From the NCBI GenBank assembly GCA_904063045.1, contig CAJFCJ010000012.1:1426001-1490000 (forward strand): a stretch of 64,000 bases of DNA. The letters are read 5' to 3'. Within the stretch, counting starts at the first letter, position 1. Every line of letters begins with the position of its first letter. Below are positions 47,682 through 60,900 of this stretch, piece after piece. A program made the position numbers and the translations under genes. Under the pieces are notes generated by a model, which saw nothing but the letters and a program-made list of their open reading frames with translations, had not been told where the DNA came from and did no database searches. This DNA is from Dimorphilus gyrociliatus. Taxonomy: Eukaryota; Annelida; Polychaeta; Dinophilidae.

Positions 47682-49660
47682 CTTTTATGATAATTGTTTA
47701 TCTACATGAGCAATTAAAACTATTTTTACTTATCTTTAACTACATTTTTAACTCGCGTTTTTTTTTCTTTTTTTAATAAAAAAGCAAATAAGACTTTTTG
47801 GGTTGGACGTATTTTTTTACAGTAATTTATAACAAACATTTGCCAAAAATACAAGGTAACAGCCGGCAAAGGTCATTTTATTTTACGCTTTATGCAGGCA
47901 CTCTATAACCTTTTTTTCTCTTCTAATATACTTTTCACTTACTAAATACATTGGGCGCATTACTTCATGCTTGTCAAAAATATTCGTTCCGTCGAGTGCC
48001 GATCAAGCTAAGAGTTGTATCAATAGCAAATTCACGCGGGAAGTTCATTTCGTATAAATTTCTCATCAATTAAAATGGCAACGTTTAATTGATTCAAAAC
48101 TAATAATAGGGTAAGCTATTCGATAGTTTTTTGAATGAAATACAAAATATTTCCCAAGAGTGAAATTTTATAATAAAAAAAAGAGAGAAAAATAGTCTTT
48201 TTAAGTTATCAGCGAAAACTTTACGTCTAGATCATCTTTTTGATGTAGTTTCTCTAAATTTTTCTCCTAGAGTCACGTACCAATCATAAATTAGATACAA
48301 AGGAAGAAAACAATCTATAAGTCACGCTTGCCCATTAAATGAGATTTTTCACCGTGAAAAAAAAAAGCCTGATTTAAACTCGCTTAGCGGGAATACTTTG
48401 TACTCTTTGATTTAGCTGCGACATCGATAACGATTGAGCTCTCACCCTCACGACAAGACCTACTATTGGATGCAAAACAGGCAATATGAATTATAATATA
48501 AACTAATATTGCTGCTTTATACTACGTAATTACAAATTTCTTTTAAGTTTATCTCTTATTATTGTTGTCACAGTTGTCTGTTTCTACAGCCACGGTACTT
48601 ATATTAATATAACAATATATACTATTATTTGATTGTAAAACTGTCGTGATAACTACATTTTTCTCTTTCATGAGAAAAGTTCTTTTATAAAAAGGGAATA
48701 TCTCATCCTCGTGCAACAGTATTACAATTTGCGAAATCAACCACACATTACGCTTGAAGCTTTTAACGATTGACGAATAATTCTAGCACTAAATTTTCAA
48801 TATATTTCTAATGTATATATATAGATCACTTTAAAACATTTAAGTATGTGTTTGTACTTGTTTAATTTATGTTAATACTCTTTCCAAAAATTTTCTTTCA
48901 TCTACTTTACTTTTTACTATAGTTAACGTTAGTTAATAATCTCACTTCGTTGTTGATTAGATATTCTGGTTTTAAATATCTCAAAGTGAAACTATCACCA
49001 ACTGATCAGATACTATACTCCTTTGATGAAGACCATTAATTTAGAGACAAGTTTTAAAAGAGTATATAGATAATTAGGAACATTTCGGAAACACTCTAAA
49101 AGCTATGAAATATATATATATTTTTGATGAGACAGCATAAATGATAATTAAGTAAGTATTTAATATAAAATGATTATAGAGTATATTTATTATAAATGAA
49201 CTGAGTTATAGAAAAAAGGTAAAGGGAGGGGGAGTTTGGCTTGGCAAAGCGTCCTTGACCTTACGTATAGTCGGGTAAATAATTTTCCGAACTGTTATTT
49301 CATCGATTAAAAAAAACATACCGAAATTATCGAAAGAAGTGTTTGGTATAAAAATTATCATATTTTTAAAACATAAGGAAAAAAATTGAGGGTAAATTTT
49401 TTCTTGATAATTCGGTATTTATAAGAAACCCCACATACAACATTACGACTCTGCAGCTAGGCGGAAACGATGCAGCAGCAACCGCAGCCACAACAGCAGC
49501 ACTACGAAACAAGCAGCGTCGTCTAATGTTCGATGTCCGTCCACTGCAATCCAATCTGTTTTTCGAACTTCTCTGTTAATGAAATTTGGCGAATAACTGA
49601 TAAGGATTGTAGGAAAATATTTAAGGTAGATAACCCAGCGAAAACCCTCCTCTAGGAAAA
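47682..49660. other. Intergenic, no gene seen
   Basis: About 2 kb between SNRNP48 and TULP4, both plus strand. AT-rich with short ORFs lacking splice or family support. The minus ORF at 49443-49799 overlaps TULP4 exon 1 and reads as its shadow. The CAGCAGCAACCGCAG-rich patch at 49469-49506 may belong to the TULP4 5' UTR. Confidence 0.5.
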
Positions 49661-52600
49661 ATGTATCTCTGGTGGGAAGAGGGAGCCGTTCGTCGAAGCG
49701 ATTGTGTCGTTCATAGTGTATCATGGATGGGTCGTGTGCCAGACAGCGTTCAATCGGATGGCGAAGGATGGGAAATAGACGAGAATCAGTATTATACACA
49801 GGGCTGGTTAGCTACCGGTAATGCTAACGGCATGATTGGTGTAACATTTACTGAAACCGGCAACTCTTCCAATGCTTTTGATACACCAAATAGAACAAAT
49901 TTCAATCTCCGTGGACATAGACATGAGGTTTGTTTTAATTTTTTCATTTCAAGTTCTCAGTATCATATTTTCAATGGTATGCGACGCCTATTATGAATAT
50001 TTGAAGTCAATTTATATCAACTTGGTATAATTGAGTATGCTTGTCTTCTTCTAGTTTTTTTTTACCTAATCTTGTTTCCTTTCGCTTCGCGCTCTCATCG
50101 ATTATCCCGATACTTGGAACAGCACGAAAAAAGTGATGAGTTTAAGAGAAGTCGAGTACGAGAGCTTGATATGTATCGATTAGGCAAATTGCTAGCAGGG
50201 TCTTGGTAGAAAAAAATCGATTTTGTCAGTGCATTCGTTTCTATCTAGTCAGAGTGGGAGATAAGCGGCTTTTGGTTATGTCCATTTCACCGTTTTCCCT
50301 CCCGCATTCCAATTGTAATACCCAATTGGAAACGACCAGCATCTTCTCTCTGCATTTCATAATTACTGGTTTTGTTGTCAATACAGCTAATTTTGAAACG
50401 ATGACTTCTTTTGCTTAATTCCCTAGTCACGTCTCTACTTATAGTTTGTCAGCCGCTACTCCTTTCCCTGTGCGCTATCACTTCTGTGGTTGTTTAGAAA
50501 TACACAGGCATATATCGTTTGTCAATCCTTCTCCAATCGATTGGTAAATGCTAAATGAATGTTTTACTGAAATGACGCCGTTGGCAACTTTAGTTGGGTA
50601 CTTAAAAATAGAATTCGATTATTAGAAGTTCCTTTGTTCTGTTAGGTGGCTAAAAAAATCAGAAAAAAACGTGCTTGTAGGTTTGTTTTCCTTTCGGCTC
50701 GCTTTACAGACGGACGTTGACTGTTCTGCAAACGACCGATCTTATCGAATGAACGATGCGAAATATCGAGCGTTTGGTCGTCACTAGAATAAAAAAAGCT
50801 TATCGATCGGCTTTATCCCGTGTAAATATTAATATTTTTCCTTCCTCCTTTAGGTAACCCTCGTCCGATGGAATGAACCATTTCAGAAGCTTGCCACTTG
50901 TGATGTCACTGGCGTCATCTTTGTTTGGATACGGCATGAGGGACGTTGGTCGATTGAATTAATTAATGATCGGAGTTGTGCAGTAACTGATTTAACCTGG
51001 TCGCACGACGGCCGTATGGCTTTAATTACTTATAGGTTTGACAGAGAGCTTTATTGTGCGAACTATATTTAATTAAGATTTGCTTTTCATTTAGAGACGG
51101 CTTTGTGCTTGTTGGTAGCGTTACTGGTCAACGCTACTGGTCTAATACTCTCCCGCTGGATGGGGCGGTTATTACTTGCAGCTGTTGGAGTCCAGACGAT
51201 CAAAGAGTGTTGCTGGCGACTTCGAATGGGGTTGTTTTGGCTCTTACGGCCAGCGGAATTGCTTTGGGACAGATATCCACCTTGGGAGATGGAACAGAAA
51301 TCACACATTTATCATGGTCTTGTGAAAAATTTGTCTTGAAAGATTCTTCCAGCTCATCTGCTAGCAGTTCAGGGACTGATGTCATAAATCCACCTTCATC
51401 AAGAACTCACGTATTAGCCATTGTTTTTAAAAATGGTGCAATTCATTTAACCAAAGATCAAACTGACGCTACTTGGGCAAAAATTGTACGGACACTGTTT
51501 AGTGGAGTACAAGTTGATTGGTCACATGATGGAGAAATTCTTGCGGTAGCTGGATATACTCGTTTGGTTAATTTAGAATGCCAAAGTCAGGTTAGACTCT
51601 ATTCAAAAGAAGGTGTTTTACAAGTTTTTGTTCCTCTTCCAAATCAACCTGGCAAACCAGTTACCTGCGTATCTTGGGCACATTGTGATAGGCGGTTGCT
51701 AGTTGCAGCTGGATGTCATGTTCATACTGCTTGGGTTTTACCAGAACCACCTAAACTGCAGACATTCTGCTGTCGTTCTCTGCAAAAAAGCGTTCAACAA
51801 GAGAAAGATATTGCTAAATTACCGATTCCGGAATCACTACAAAAGAATGTTAGGGTATTTTTTTCTCCAACAATTCGAGGGTATATACCTGATGCTTGTC
51901 GAATACGTCAATTTGTTTGTACACCCCCACCGGCTGACGAACGTCTTTATTGTACAATGTTACGAGTTAATTCCACCGCTGAAGATGATGAACATTATAT
52001 GCTATATGTTGAATATATGGGTGGCTTAGTGCCGTTACTTAAGGGTAAACGTGTTTCTAAACTACGACCTGAATTTACTATTTACGATCCAAAGTCTCAA
52101 ACTAGTTCAGACGAATGCGAAGACGTATACAGCTCGCCAGCAAGGCGAAAACGATCAAAGAAAAGGAATATGGTACTTGTAAACAGCGAGGTTTTATATG
52201 ACGATAACCTACCAGAGCGTAATCGAATGGTACATATCACTTCAAATCTGTGGGGAACAAGATTTAAAATTCATGGTCTCGCACATTTTCTACCGGCTCA
52301 ATTGGCTTCCGTCACTTACAAAACATCTGTTCTACACCTTCAACCTCGCCAAATGACTATAAACTTGATAGAATTAAGTCGAGGTGACTTGAAATTTGAT
52401 TACGGGAAAAGAGATGTTAGTTGGAGTGAGAGCGATGACGAAAAAACGCCTGTCTCAACAGGACCTCTTCCACCTATTCAACCCGTTAAAGATGCACCTA
52501 TATCACCCGAACCCCCAGTGGCGCCGCCACTTCTTTTAGCACCCAACGATATCGACCCATCAGCAGTTTTGTCAATGGCTGCACATCGCCTCATGTCTAG

Positions 52601-53351
52601 CGACCTTCAATACATAGATGACGATTCGATAGAAGATTCAAACGAAGAGAAAAGGATAGTTCTAACACCGTCTTCACAAAAGAAAATTGATTTTGCTCTT
52701 GATTCGTCAAATTCTAATACACCAACCATTAATTCACGTCCACAAACACCAAATGCGACGCCTAGACGGCGAAAATTACGACATTTACTGCATTGCGGTA
52801 GTCTGGAACAATTGCAATCTCCATCTGAAGTTGGTCCAACTTCAATTTTATGTTCCGCTCCTCCATCCCTTCACGGTTCCCCTGTTAAGAGAGCCGTCGC
52901 TCGTCTAGCATCCCCACTCTTGGGCGTCAGACGGAGACATAATCGGCAAGGGGATAGTTCAGATGAAGAGGCTGGTGACTATAAGGACTTGGAATCTTGG
53001 CAAAAGGCTCGTTTACATAGGAAACTGCGACGTTCAAGGGGTCATAGTTGCTCCAGGTTACATTCCGTAGCGCCGGCGGTTGGCGGTTCTTTGCAACAGA
53101 ATCAACAGTGTCTAGTCATGCATAATAAAGCTCCGTTATGGAACGAAAATTCTCACGTATATCAATTGGATTTTGGTGGAAGGGTGACTCAGGAAAGTGC
53201 AAAAAATTTCCAAATTGAACTCCGTGGAAAGCAGGTCATGCAATTTGGACGAATTGACACAAACGCATACACCCTTGACTTCGAACGACCCTTCTCTGCC
53301 TGTCAAGCATTTGCAGTCGCCCTCGCCAACATCACTCAACGCCTGAAGTAA
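49661..53351 (+). CDS. TULP4: Tubby-like protein 4
   Basis: WD40-SOCS-Tubby protein, a presumed cullin-RING substrate receptor and membrane-phosphoinositide reader. Exons: 49661-49927, 50854-51035, 51095-53351. They give 901 aa (human ~1540). The start MYLWWEEGAVRRSDC is followed by SWMGRVPDS. WD repeats: YTQGWLATGNANGMIGVTF, NFNLRGHRHEVTLVRWNEPF, GVIFVWIRHEGRWSIELIND, TWSHDGRMALITYRDGFVLV. Then FVCTPPPADERLYCTM and EYMGGLVPLLKGKRVSKLRP, NLWGTRFKIHGLAHFLPAQL and LHLQPRQMTINLIELSRG. The C-terminal tubby signature is NKAPLWNENSHVYQLDFGGR, then RVTQESAKNFQIELRGKQVM and AFAVALANITQRLK. The Pro/Ser-rich interdomain loop is much shorter than in vertebrates. Confidence 0.96.
49928..50853 (+). other. 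TULP4 intron 1
   Basis: A 926-nt GT-AG intron (GTTTGT...CCTCCTTTAG), unusually long for this window. I see no exon or RNA gene in it. Confidence 0.6.
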
Positions 53352-53757
53352 TGAAGTCGTGTATTAAGATCTACTCAGGATTTTTTTGCAAGCTTTTATC
53401 TAGTCAAAGCTGATATTCAAAATTTTTACATGATATCATCTCAACCTGTAGAAAAGTCTAGACGAATACTTTTTTCCTGTTGTAGTCTTTTAGATTAGAA
53501 CTAGTCGTCCAATATTTATTTATTTCTTTTTTTAACAACTGTACAAACTATATTGGGATTTTATAAACTTTTAGTCTTCGCCCTATAACTGCCTAAAATG
53601 AGTTATTAAAGCTAAATAAATGAAATTGACAAATCAAAAACTGGCGCCTAATTACGATATTAAAAGAGTTTTGAATCAAAAAGTATTCAGCTGCGCGGAC
53701 ACTGCCAAGCGAAAATGTCTTTTTTCGTTGATACTGTAATTGCTCTATTCTTTGCTA
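53352..53757. other. TULP4 3' UTR and spacer
   Basis: About 400 bp of AT-rich sequence after the TULP4 stop; AAATAAATGAAA near 53615 could serve polyadenylation. No ORF supported. Confidence 0.45.
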
Positions 53758-54117
53758 TTATCTCTTATAATAAAAACTATTTGTAACTCGTAAAGATCTT
53801 CGCTTAGAATGCAATTTATATTCAGAACGAATAATAGCAGTTTTTTGCTGTGTTTCACACAAATCAGAAAGTATTTTCTTATTTTCGTTTGTTACGTTAT
53901 TTTCGCAGGTCGATGATGCAGAGTGGAATTCGTCGGAAATAAAAAATAAAATAAAAGGTGGGGATCTTTTCAATGATGATGATCCTACAGGAGAAGTAGG
54001 TGGTTGAATTCGAAAAATTTCCAATTCTTTAAAATTACTTTTTTTTACGATTTTAGGGTTTGCGCTTGACATTTCCTGATAATAGCAGGGAATATAAAGG
54101 TTAGTTTTTCTTGACAA
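53758..54117 (-). CDS. Small Ser/Lys-rich ORF, unrecognised
   Basis: Open frame of 119 codons divergent from VIPAS39. The more likely start is the internal Met at about 54072 (MSSANPKIVKKSNFKELEIF, then RIQPPTSPVGSSSLKRSPP). The PTSP and RSPP motifs look like proline-directed phosphorylation sites. The C-terminus LHSKRRSLRVTNSFYYKR is basic. Composition is protein-like rather than random, but no family is recognised and no splice evidence exists. It could be a short disordered nuclear protein or a chance ORF. Confidence 0.35.
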   Translation of the reverse strand: MSRKTNLYIPCYYQEMSSANPKIVKKSNFKELEIFRIQPPTSPVGSSSLKRSPPFILFFISDEFHSASSTCENNVTNENKKILSDLCETQQKTAIIRSEYKLHSKRRSLRVTNSFYYKR

Positions 54118-54239
54118 TCATAGCTTTTGAATTGAATGAATGTCTGAATTATTTAAAGCTTATGTTCTCTATTGCTTAAAATCTTCAATTAAACAAAAAA
54201 AAACAAATAACCAGCTACTAATTGTTAATATGTGCTGCC

Positions 54240-56320
54240 CAGATGTCGATTTACACTGGGAATCTTCTAATTATACTGAAAGCTCGGCTTTAACTCCCAA
54301 ACCTGCTCTTTCTGCTAGAACACGCCCTAATAAAGGTTGCATGATGTTTCGATTGATCTATATTTATGAGATATTTTGCCCTTTGCAGACACAGAGAGAT
54401 ATGGAATCTCACCAGGTTGTTTTACCTCAGAATTGTTTAAAATTTATAAAGGCTATTTACCAAATCGCTTGAATTTTTAAACAGCAATTACTACATTATC
54501 TGATCAATCTACTCACTCAATGTCCTTGGCACAGTCGTCTCTCATAGAAGCAGAGAATAGAAATAAAAATCAAAAATTAACTATGGAAAGTAGATTGATG
54601 AGCCCTCCTCCATCAAAAATATCCGAGACAATTCTCAACATGTTTAGTGGAAAAACATATTTACTAGAAACTTATAGATCGTTAAATGATAAGTTAGAAT
54701 TAATAAGACATGCAATAAGATCAAAGGATTCAAATATAATAACTGCAACAACGTTACACTTTAAAAAGACGGTCCTACGGGAAATTTTTATGAAACATAT
54801 CGTTGATTTAGAATTCAATGACGCTTTGAATCACTATATAAGTTATTTAAAGCAAAAGGAAAAAAGGGAATTAATAACTTTTTACGACGAGTTGGAAAAT
54901 CATCATCCAGACAGTGCAAGGGTTGCCGAGTTTCGCAACGAAAAGCATATATTAGTCTATCAGTTAATGCATAAAAAAGAATAGTAAGAGTTTCATTATA
55001 AAATCGATAATGTATTATAGGTCTCGTAAATTTCATTAATAGCCCAGAATACCGAAATCCCGATGCTCTCTCTAAGATTTTCAATCATAATCGGCATTAC
55101 AGAGACCTATTCCAGAATTATCAGAGGTTTGGAGAGGATTCTAGGAAATTGGTATATTATACTTTATGATAAAGAACCGTCTAGCATTCCCTTTTCTCTC
55201 TCTTTCTCTTCGTAAATACATATATATTTTTATTTATAATTATAGCATGAAATTTATCCCGAGAGACGTTCCTTCGCAATTGAAAAAGACAGTGTTATCG
55301 GTTTGTTACACTGGTTGTGCTTGAATCATTGGGATGCAAAAAGATATGTATGTCTAAATTGCTTTAATTTTAACTTAATAAACTTTAAAGGTATATTATA
55401 ATATTACCAAAACAGGGACAGAATACTTACGATCACGATTTCTTCCGAAAAATTTATAATGTATTTCTTATAAATATTCTGCGAATTTTCTTCTTTTTAG
55501 CTCTTAAAAATATTTCTTTAAACAGATTATAGACAAGCATTACATCATGACAGCTGTTAGGGCTCTTGCTGAAAGGGGCCAATTTGAAGTTATAAAAAGC
55601 CTGTTTATAAAAAAGGTTCACCTTATAATACTTGGAAATTAATCTTAGTAAAAACTCATATATCATTTTTTTTTACTTTCTTTTTTTAGTCATTTCTTCG
55701 AGGAGAAAGAGTACTTTCGAAATTGCATGATTGGGACATTGCTAATGTGTGCATTATGATTAAAATGAATTGCCCACAAGTCACGGAGAGGGTAATACTT
55801 GATTAGATATTTCTTTTAGTTTTTTTCATTGTCTTTCTTTTTATTCTTTTTCACCTCATTTCTTCTTTCCGCCTCCTATCACTTCTCATACTCTTTCGTT
55901 TTAATTAATTTGGTACAGCTAATTTTTATTTTATAGGTTTTACAACCATTTTTAGAAGCTGTAACTCCAGTTTCTAATTTATTATATATTGCGGAGAGAT
56001 TACACTGTCCTGCAGTTATCATTAAGGTTTGTTTTTATTGTTATTGTTAATTGAAATTACAGTGTTCGGTTATTTTGAGAGTATTAATGAATTATTGTGT
56101 TTGATAGACTCTAGTCGAAAAGAAGAAAGATTATGAAGCCTTAAGAAGATACTCTGCCACCCTCAGACATGGTACACCAGAGAAGTTTTTAGCCAAACAA
56201 TATTTGGATAACGTTAGTATTTCATTATTCATTTATCATAAAGCGTTACTAAATTTACATTCATTTCCTTATCCTCCTCCCTCGTCTTCTCTTCTTACAT
56301 AGCCGAACGAATGGAAATAG
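54240..56320 (+). CDS. VIPAS39: VIPAS39 / SPE-39, CHEVI tethering complex subunit
   Basis: Partner of VPS33B in endolysosomal trafficking. Exons: 54240-54335 (5' boundary tentative), 54389-54415, 54485-54983, 55043-55151, 55246-55347, 55526-55615, 55690-55791, 55937-56026, 56108-56212, 56303-56320. The frame is continuous through the 54485 exon to the stop. Family segments: KTYLLETYRSLNDKLELIRH, AIRSKDSNIITATTLHFKKT, IDKHYIMTAVRALAERG, GERVLSKLHDWDIANV and VTPVSNLLYIAERLHCPAVI. A six-codon final exon encodes PNEWK, matching the family's RWKN end. The N-terminal acidic region of vertebrate VIPAS39 is reduced or upstream; the true start exon was not found. MCCPDVD at 54229 or a separate exon near 54138 are options. 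Confidence 0.88.
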
Positions 56321-57903
56321 ATAATTAAGTAAAAAAATATTAGTATAAAACTGAATTGTTACAAGTCCACGCTGACGAATCACAGTGATATTAGAAGGTA
56401 TTACGGAGAGAAAATTCTAAGGATTATAATCATTTAAAGTAAAAACATTCCATACAACATTCCTCTGATTCTATCTTCTTATGCATTAATTAATAGTGTT
56501 ATTTATTCAATAATTTCTAATATTCTATTTACAAAAAATTATCATATAAATAAACCTAGAAACTATATTTATAAATAGAATCTGTCAAATGATGTAAATG
56601 TTTCTCTAATTTGTATGCATGATGCGTTACTTCATATATTCGGAAAGGTTTTTGGAACGTACGATCGTTGGCTACTTTCTCTATTTCTTCCAATTTCTTT
56701 TATTGGTGCTTGTTATAGTATTAAGGGGGAGATTTTCTTGAAAAATAGTTCGCAAATAGGTTTAGAAGATAAATTTAATTTTAAATCCTTCTAATCATCC
56801 AAAAAGTCAATGATTCCATAAGGGAATATATAGGAAAAGAGTAATATATATTTCTGTTTTCTCTTTCGTATATTAAACACGTTTTGTTTATTGGAACAAA
56901 GATGAAAATGAATATGTGAAATAGCGTGTATAATAAAGATAAATATGAAATTTGTATAGTTAAAGTGTATCTGTCTATAAATGAAGAAGATATTTTGATG
57001 CTTTCATTTCGTCTTGTATGCGTGAATTGTTAGCCTTATGAAAATTTTATAATGTTGACTATATAAATTGGACGATATTTCTACAGTAATTAAATATAAT
57101 TAAGCATAATTCAATGTCGATCTTATATTAATTGAACATGCGGGAGGTATATTGATATTTATCAATTGTTATTTAATGTTTTTTCCCTCTTTCTAGAGTG
57201 TACTTTTACCCCAGTTTTCATTATTAATTATTAACCTCTTTACTACTTTTTCTTTTAAAGTTCCCCCTATTTATATTTAGAATTTATAATCAAGGCCTAA
57301 AAATTAATCGCGCAAGCGCAATAGTTAAAAGAGGAAGTCACGTGCCGTAACAACGGTATCTAAGGTCATCATTTCGAGTTTGCCGAAAGGCTATCTTCTC
57401 AATAGCAATTAAATTAAGGTTTGCTTTTTATTAGTTTTATTTAAATCATAGAAGATAAATAATTTACATCAGATTTTTATTAAAATCAAATAAAAAAGTT
57501 ATTTATTCAATATGAAAATTATTAAAAATTTCACTAAAGAAAAATATATATTGTATATAAGTGTATAGTTTTAATAGCATTATGGTATTTAAAATCATTA
57601 ATAAGTAGTTTTTATTTTTTAAATTAAGCTTAAGATGAATTTTGATAAATATTCTAAATATAGAGAAGAAAATAATAGATATCAGCTCTCCAATGGAGAG
57701 TAATCAGAGAAGGAGAGATTTAAAAAATATTAAAACTAATACTTAGTTATACTAATATACTAGCAAATATAGAAAGAAGTATATTATGGTACAGCCAATC
57801 TAGATTAAAATCTATAAATAAACTATGTCTCTTCTCTCTCTCTCTCTCTCTGTCTATTTTCCTCTTTTTCTCTCTATATCTTATTCCTCCTCTTGTTTAA
57901 GAG
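56321..57903. other. Intergenic, no gene seen
   Basis: 1.58 kb between VIPAS39 and the NME8-like gene. AT-rich, no supported ORF. A less AT-rich patch at 57300-57380 (GCGCAAGCGCAA, CACGTG) could be the NME8 promoter, with transcription start upstream of the (CT)n tract. Confidence 0.45.
57833..57851. repeat. (CT)n tract upstream of NME8 start
   Basis: A CT dinucleotide run of about 19 nt ends roughly 50 bp before the start codon at 57904, in the presumed 5' UTR or as the polypyrimidine tract of a 5' UTR intron. Confidence 0.7.
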
Positions 57904-60900
57904 ATGGCAAGAAAGAAGCAGGAAGTTGCTTTACAGAACGAGATTGAATCGCAGGAAGAATGGGAAGAGGCTCTCGCCAAAGAGGGCTTAACAAGTGATA
58001 TATACTTTTCTATCAACTTAATAAATCACTTATTTTTCTAAATGATCATTTGCATCTACAGTCATAGACGTCTATCAGGAGTGGTGCGGTCCATGCAAAT
58101 CCGTTGTAGCCCTATTTAGACGTATAAAGAATGAAACTGGAGATGATTTGTTACATTTCTCAACAGTTCGTAACTTTTTTCTTAAACAATACTAGAACCT
58201 GTTCAGAGTTCATGATTTATTATAAAAATAGGCCAAATGTGATACTGTAGACGCTTTAGAGAAGTATCGAGGGAAATGTAAACCGTGCTTTCTGTTTTAT
58301 GCGGTAAGTTTATTAAGGAAAAGAAAGTCTCCAAAGAGGGAGCTACAACATCGATAACAACATAGATAAACTATCTTAACTTAGGAACTTGTTAATTTTT
58401 AGGGTGGAAGTCTAGTTAATGTTATACGAGGTACAAATGTTCCACTCTTGCAAAGGAATATTATGGAACAACGCGCGCAAGAAAGGAAAGTACTCGACGG
58501 AGAAGAAGAAAGAAAAGAGGTTTATTTTTACTTTTCGTATGTTTTTTCAATAATTTATATTTTTACCGTTAATTTTTTAGATTCGAGATCCGGAAATTGT
58601 ATATGACGAACCGGAAAGGGGCGAAGAGGACGAGGATGAGAGTGAAAAGGATGAGGAAATCGGTAAGAAATATTTTATATATATTTACATAGTAAAATTC
58701 TCTGTAAAAAAATATTATAAGAAGAAAAAAGTACCAATATCTCCATCTTGCATAAATTATATACTCTACCGATACAGATATCGTTTATCGTATGTATAAT
58801 TTATATAAAAGCAAACAAATATATTGTACCCTTTTCGATGATTGCTATAATTTCGCTTCATCACGTTTTATTACTATAAGACAAGGATAAAAAAAAAGAA
58901 AAGAATCAGATGGAAAGATAACTTTCAATTTCACTTTCTTACCTATCTAAACAAATATTTTTCTATTGTTTCCTATATGAACAAAAAAGAAGTGAAAGAC
59001 CATGACGAGCACGGCGATGAGCAAGATGTTGTTCGTCTCAATGGAGAGATTGTTTATTTCGATAGTTTTCCTCAAAAGATCAAGGAGGAAGGTATTGAAA
59101 TTAAAAAGAAAAAAGATAAAATTGAGCACCTACTTACTTTTCATTCAATCAATATTGCATTATATATAATACCAAAAGCAAACAGATGTTAATATTTTGC
59201 AAACAGAAAAATTGATCCCTTATGTTGTCATCTTCAAAGCAAACACCTCAAAAAAAAACAAACATAATAATTGCACTTCAATCTTTACGGATAAATTTTC
59301 CTCTTTCCACACCCTACCCAAACCCTGCTCACTTTTAAGAATAACAACTGTTTTATAGAGCTTATCAGCCTTCGCTTAATGGATTCCATTTACTTTTCAT
59401 ATTTTTTTTTCCTTATCATTAATTCTTTGAACGAAAATCAATGAAATTGGCGATTTTGTTTTCGAATTATATTTTACTTTAAAACCAAATTTCAAGTGAT
59501 TTTTATAATTATTACTTATAATTATTATTATTACTATTGTTACTATTATTAATATTATTATTATTATGATTATTAATTATCTTATCTGATCTAATATTAG
59601 TTTTCTTTTTGTTTCTTTTTTCGTTAATATTGAACAGAATCCATTCAAAAGGAAGTTACCGTAGCGATAATTAAACCTAATATTGTTGCTGCTGGACGGG
59701 TTAGTGAGATCATTAAAGAAATGCAGGAAGCGGGAATTGAGATACTGCAGGAGGAAGAGCGTCTTATCACAGAAGAAGAATGCAAAGAGTTCTATGAACA
59801 CAAGAAAGACGAAGTAAACGTATAATTAGAAAAGCTAATTAATATATTTATCATTAAATCTTTTTGCAGCCTTACTTTAATGATTTGGTAAAATATATGA
59901 CAGAAGGACCAAGCCATATATTAGTCATTAGCAAAGAAAATGAATCTGGAGAGGGTGTACTAGAGCAATGGCGCCACATGCTAGGACCTGCAAATGTTGA
60001 CGAGGCTAAAGAAGCGGCACCGGAGAGTCTTAGAGCTAAATATGGTGCTGATGGTTTTATGAATGCCTTACACGGTAGCGATAGCAAGGAGAGAGCTGTT
60101 CGAGAGTTAGCCTTCTTTTTCCCCAACTTCCATATTCCTACAACTAGTAGATCTGTTGGAGGAAAGCCTAAAATCCAGAGAACTATAGCTCTTATTAGAC
60201 CTGACGCTTATAATCAACGTAGAGGTTCAATCATGGATAAAATAACTGAAGCCGGCTTTAAAGTAGCCCTAAGCAAAGAAATCCAATTGTCCAAGGACCA
60301 AGCCGAAGATTTCTACAAAGAGCATAAAGAACAACCATATTACGAAGAATTAACAAATAGCATGTCAAAGGGACCTTTATTAGCCTTAGCCTTAGCCAGG
60401 GAAGATGCCGTAACTGGTTGGAGAGAGGCAATCGGTCCAACCGAAATTGATAAAGCAAAAGAAGAGGCACCAAATAGTCTCAGAGCGCAATTCTCAATTG
60501 AAGGCGTAGGAATCAATCAAATTCATGGTTCAGATAGTGTCGAGAAAGCTGAAGAGGAATTAGAATACTTTTTCCCATCGCAAAAGACCGTTGCTCTCAT
60601 TAAACCAGATGCTTATCAGACTAAGGATGAAATTATGGAAAAAATTAGGGAAGCTGGTTTTAGAATTGCCGCAAGGAAAGAAACAGAAATACCTAGGGAT
60701 CTTGCCGAGCAATTATATAAAGGTCAAGAGGGCAAAGACTTTTTCAACGATCTTGTTGATCATGTTACGAGTGGTCCTACTTTATGTTTGGTACTTAATA
60801 GAAATGACGCTGTGGAAGGATGGAGAGGACTCATGGGCCCTACAGATCCAACTGTTGCGAAGAGCGACGCTCCAAACTCAATTAGAGCCAATTTCGGTCA

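Noticed and set aside
49443-49799. 118-codon minus ORF upstream of and over TULP4 exon 1.
   Set aside because: Overlaps the securely identified TULP4 start and has no recognisable content; antisense shadow.
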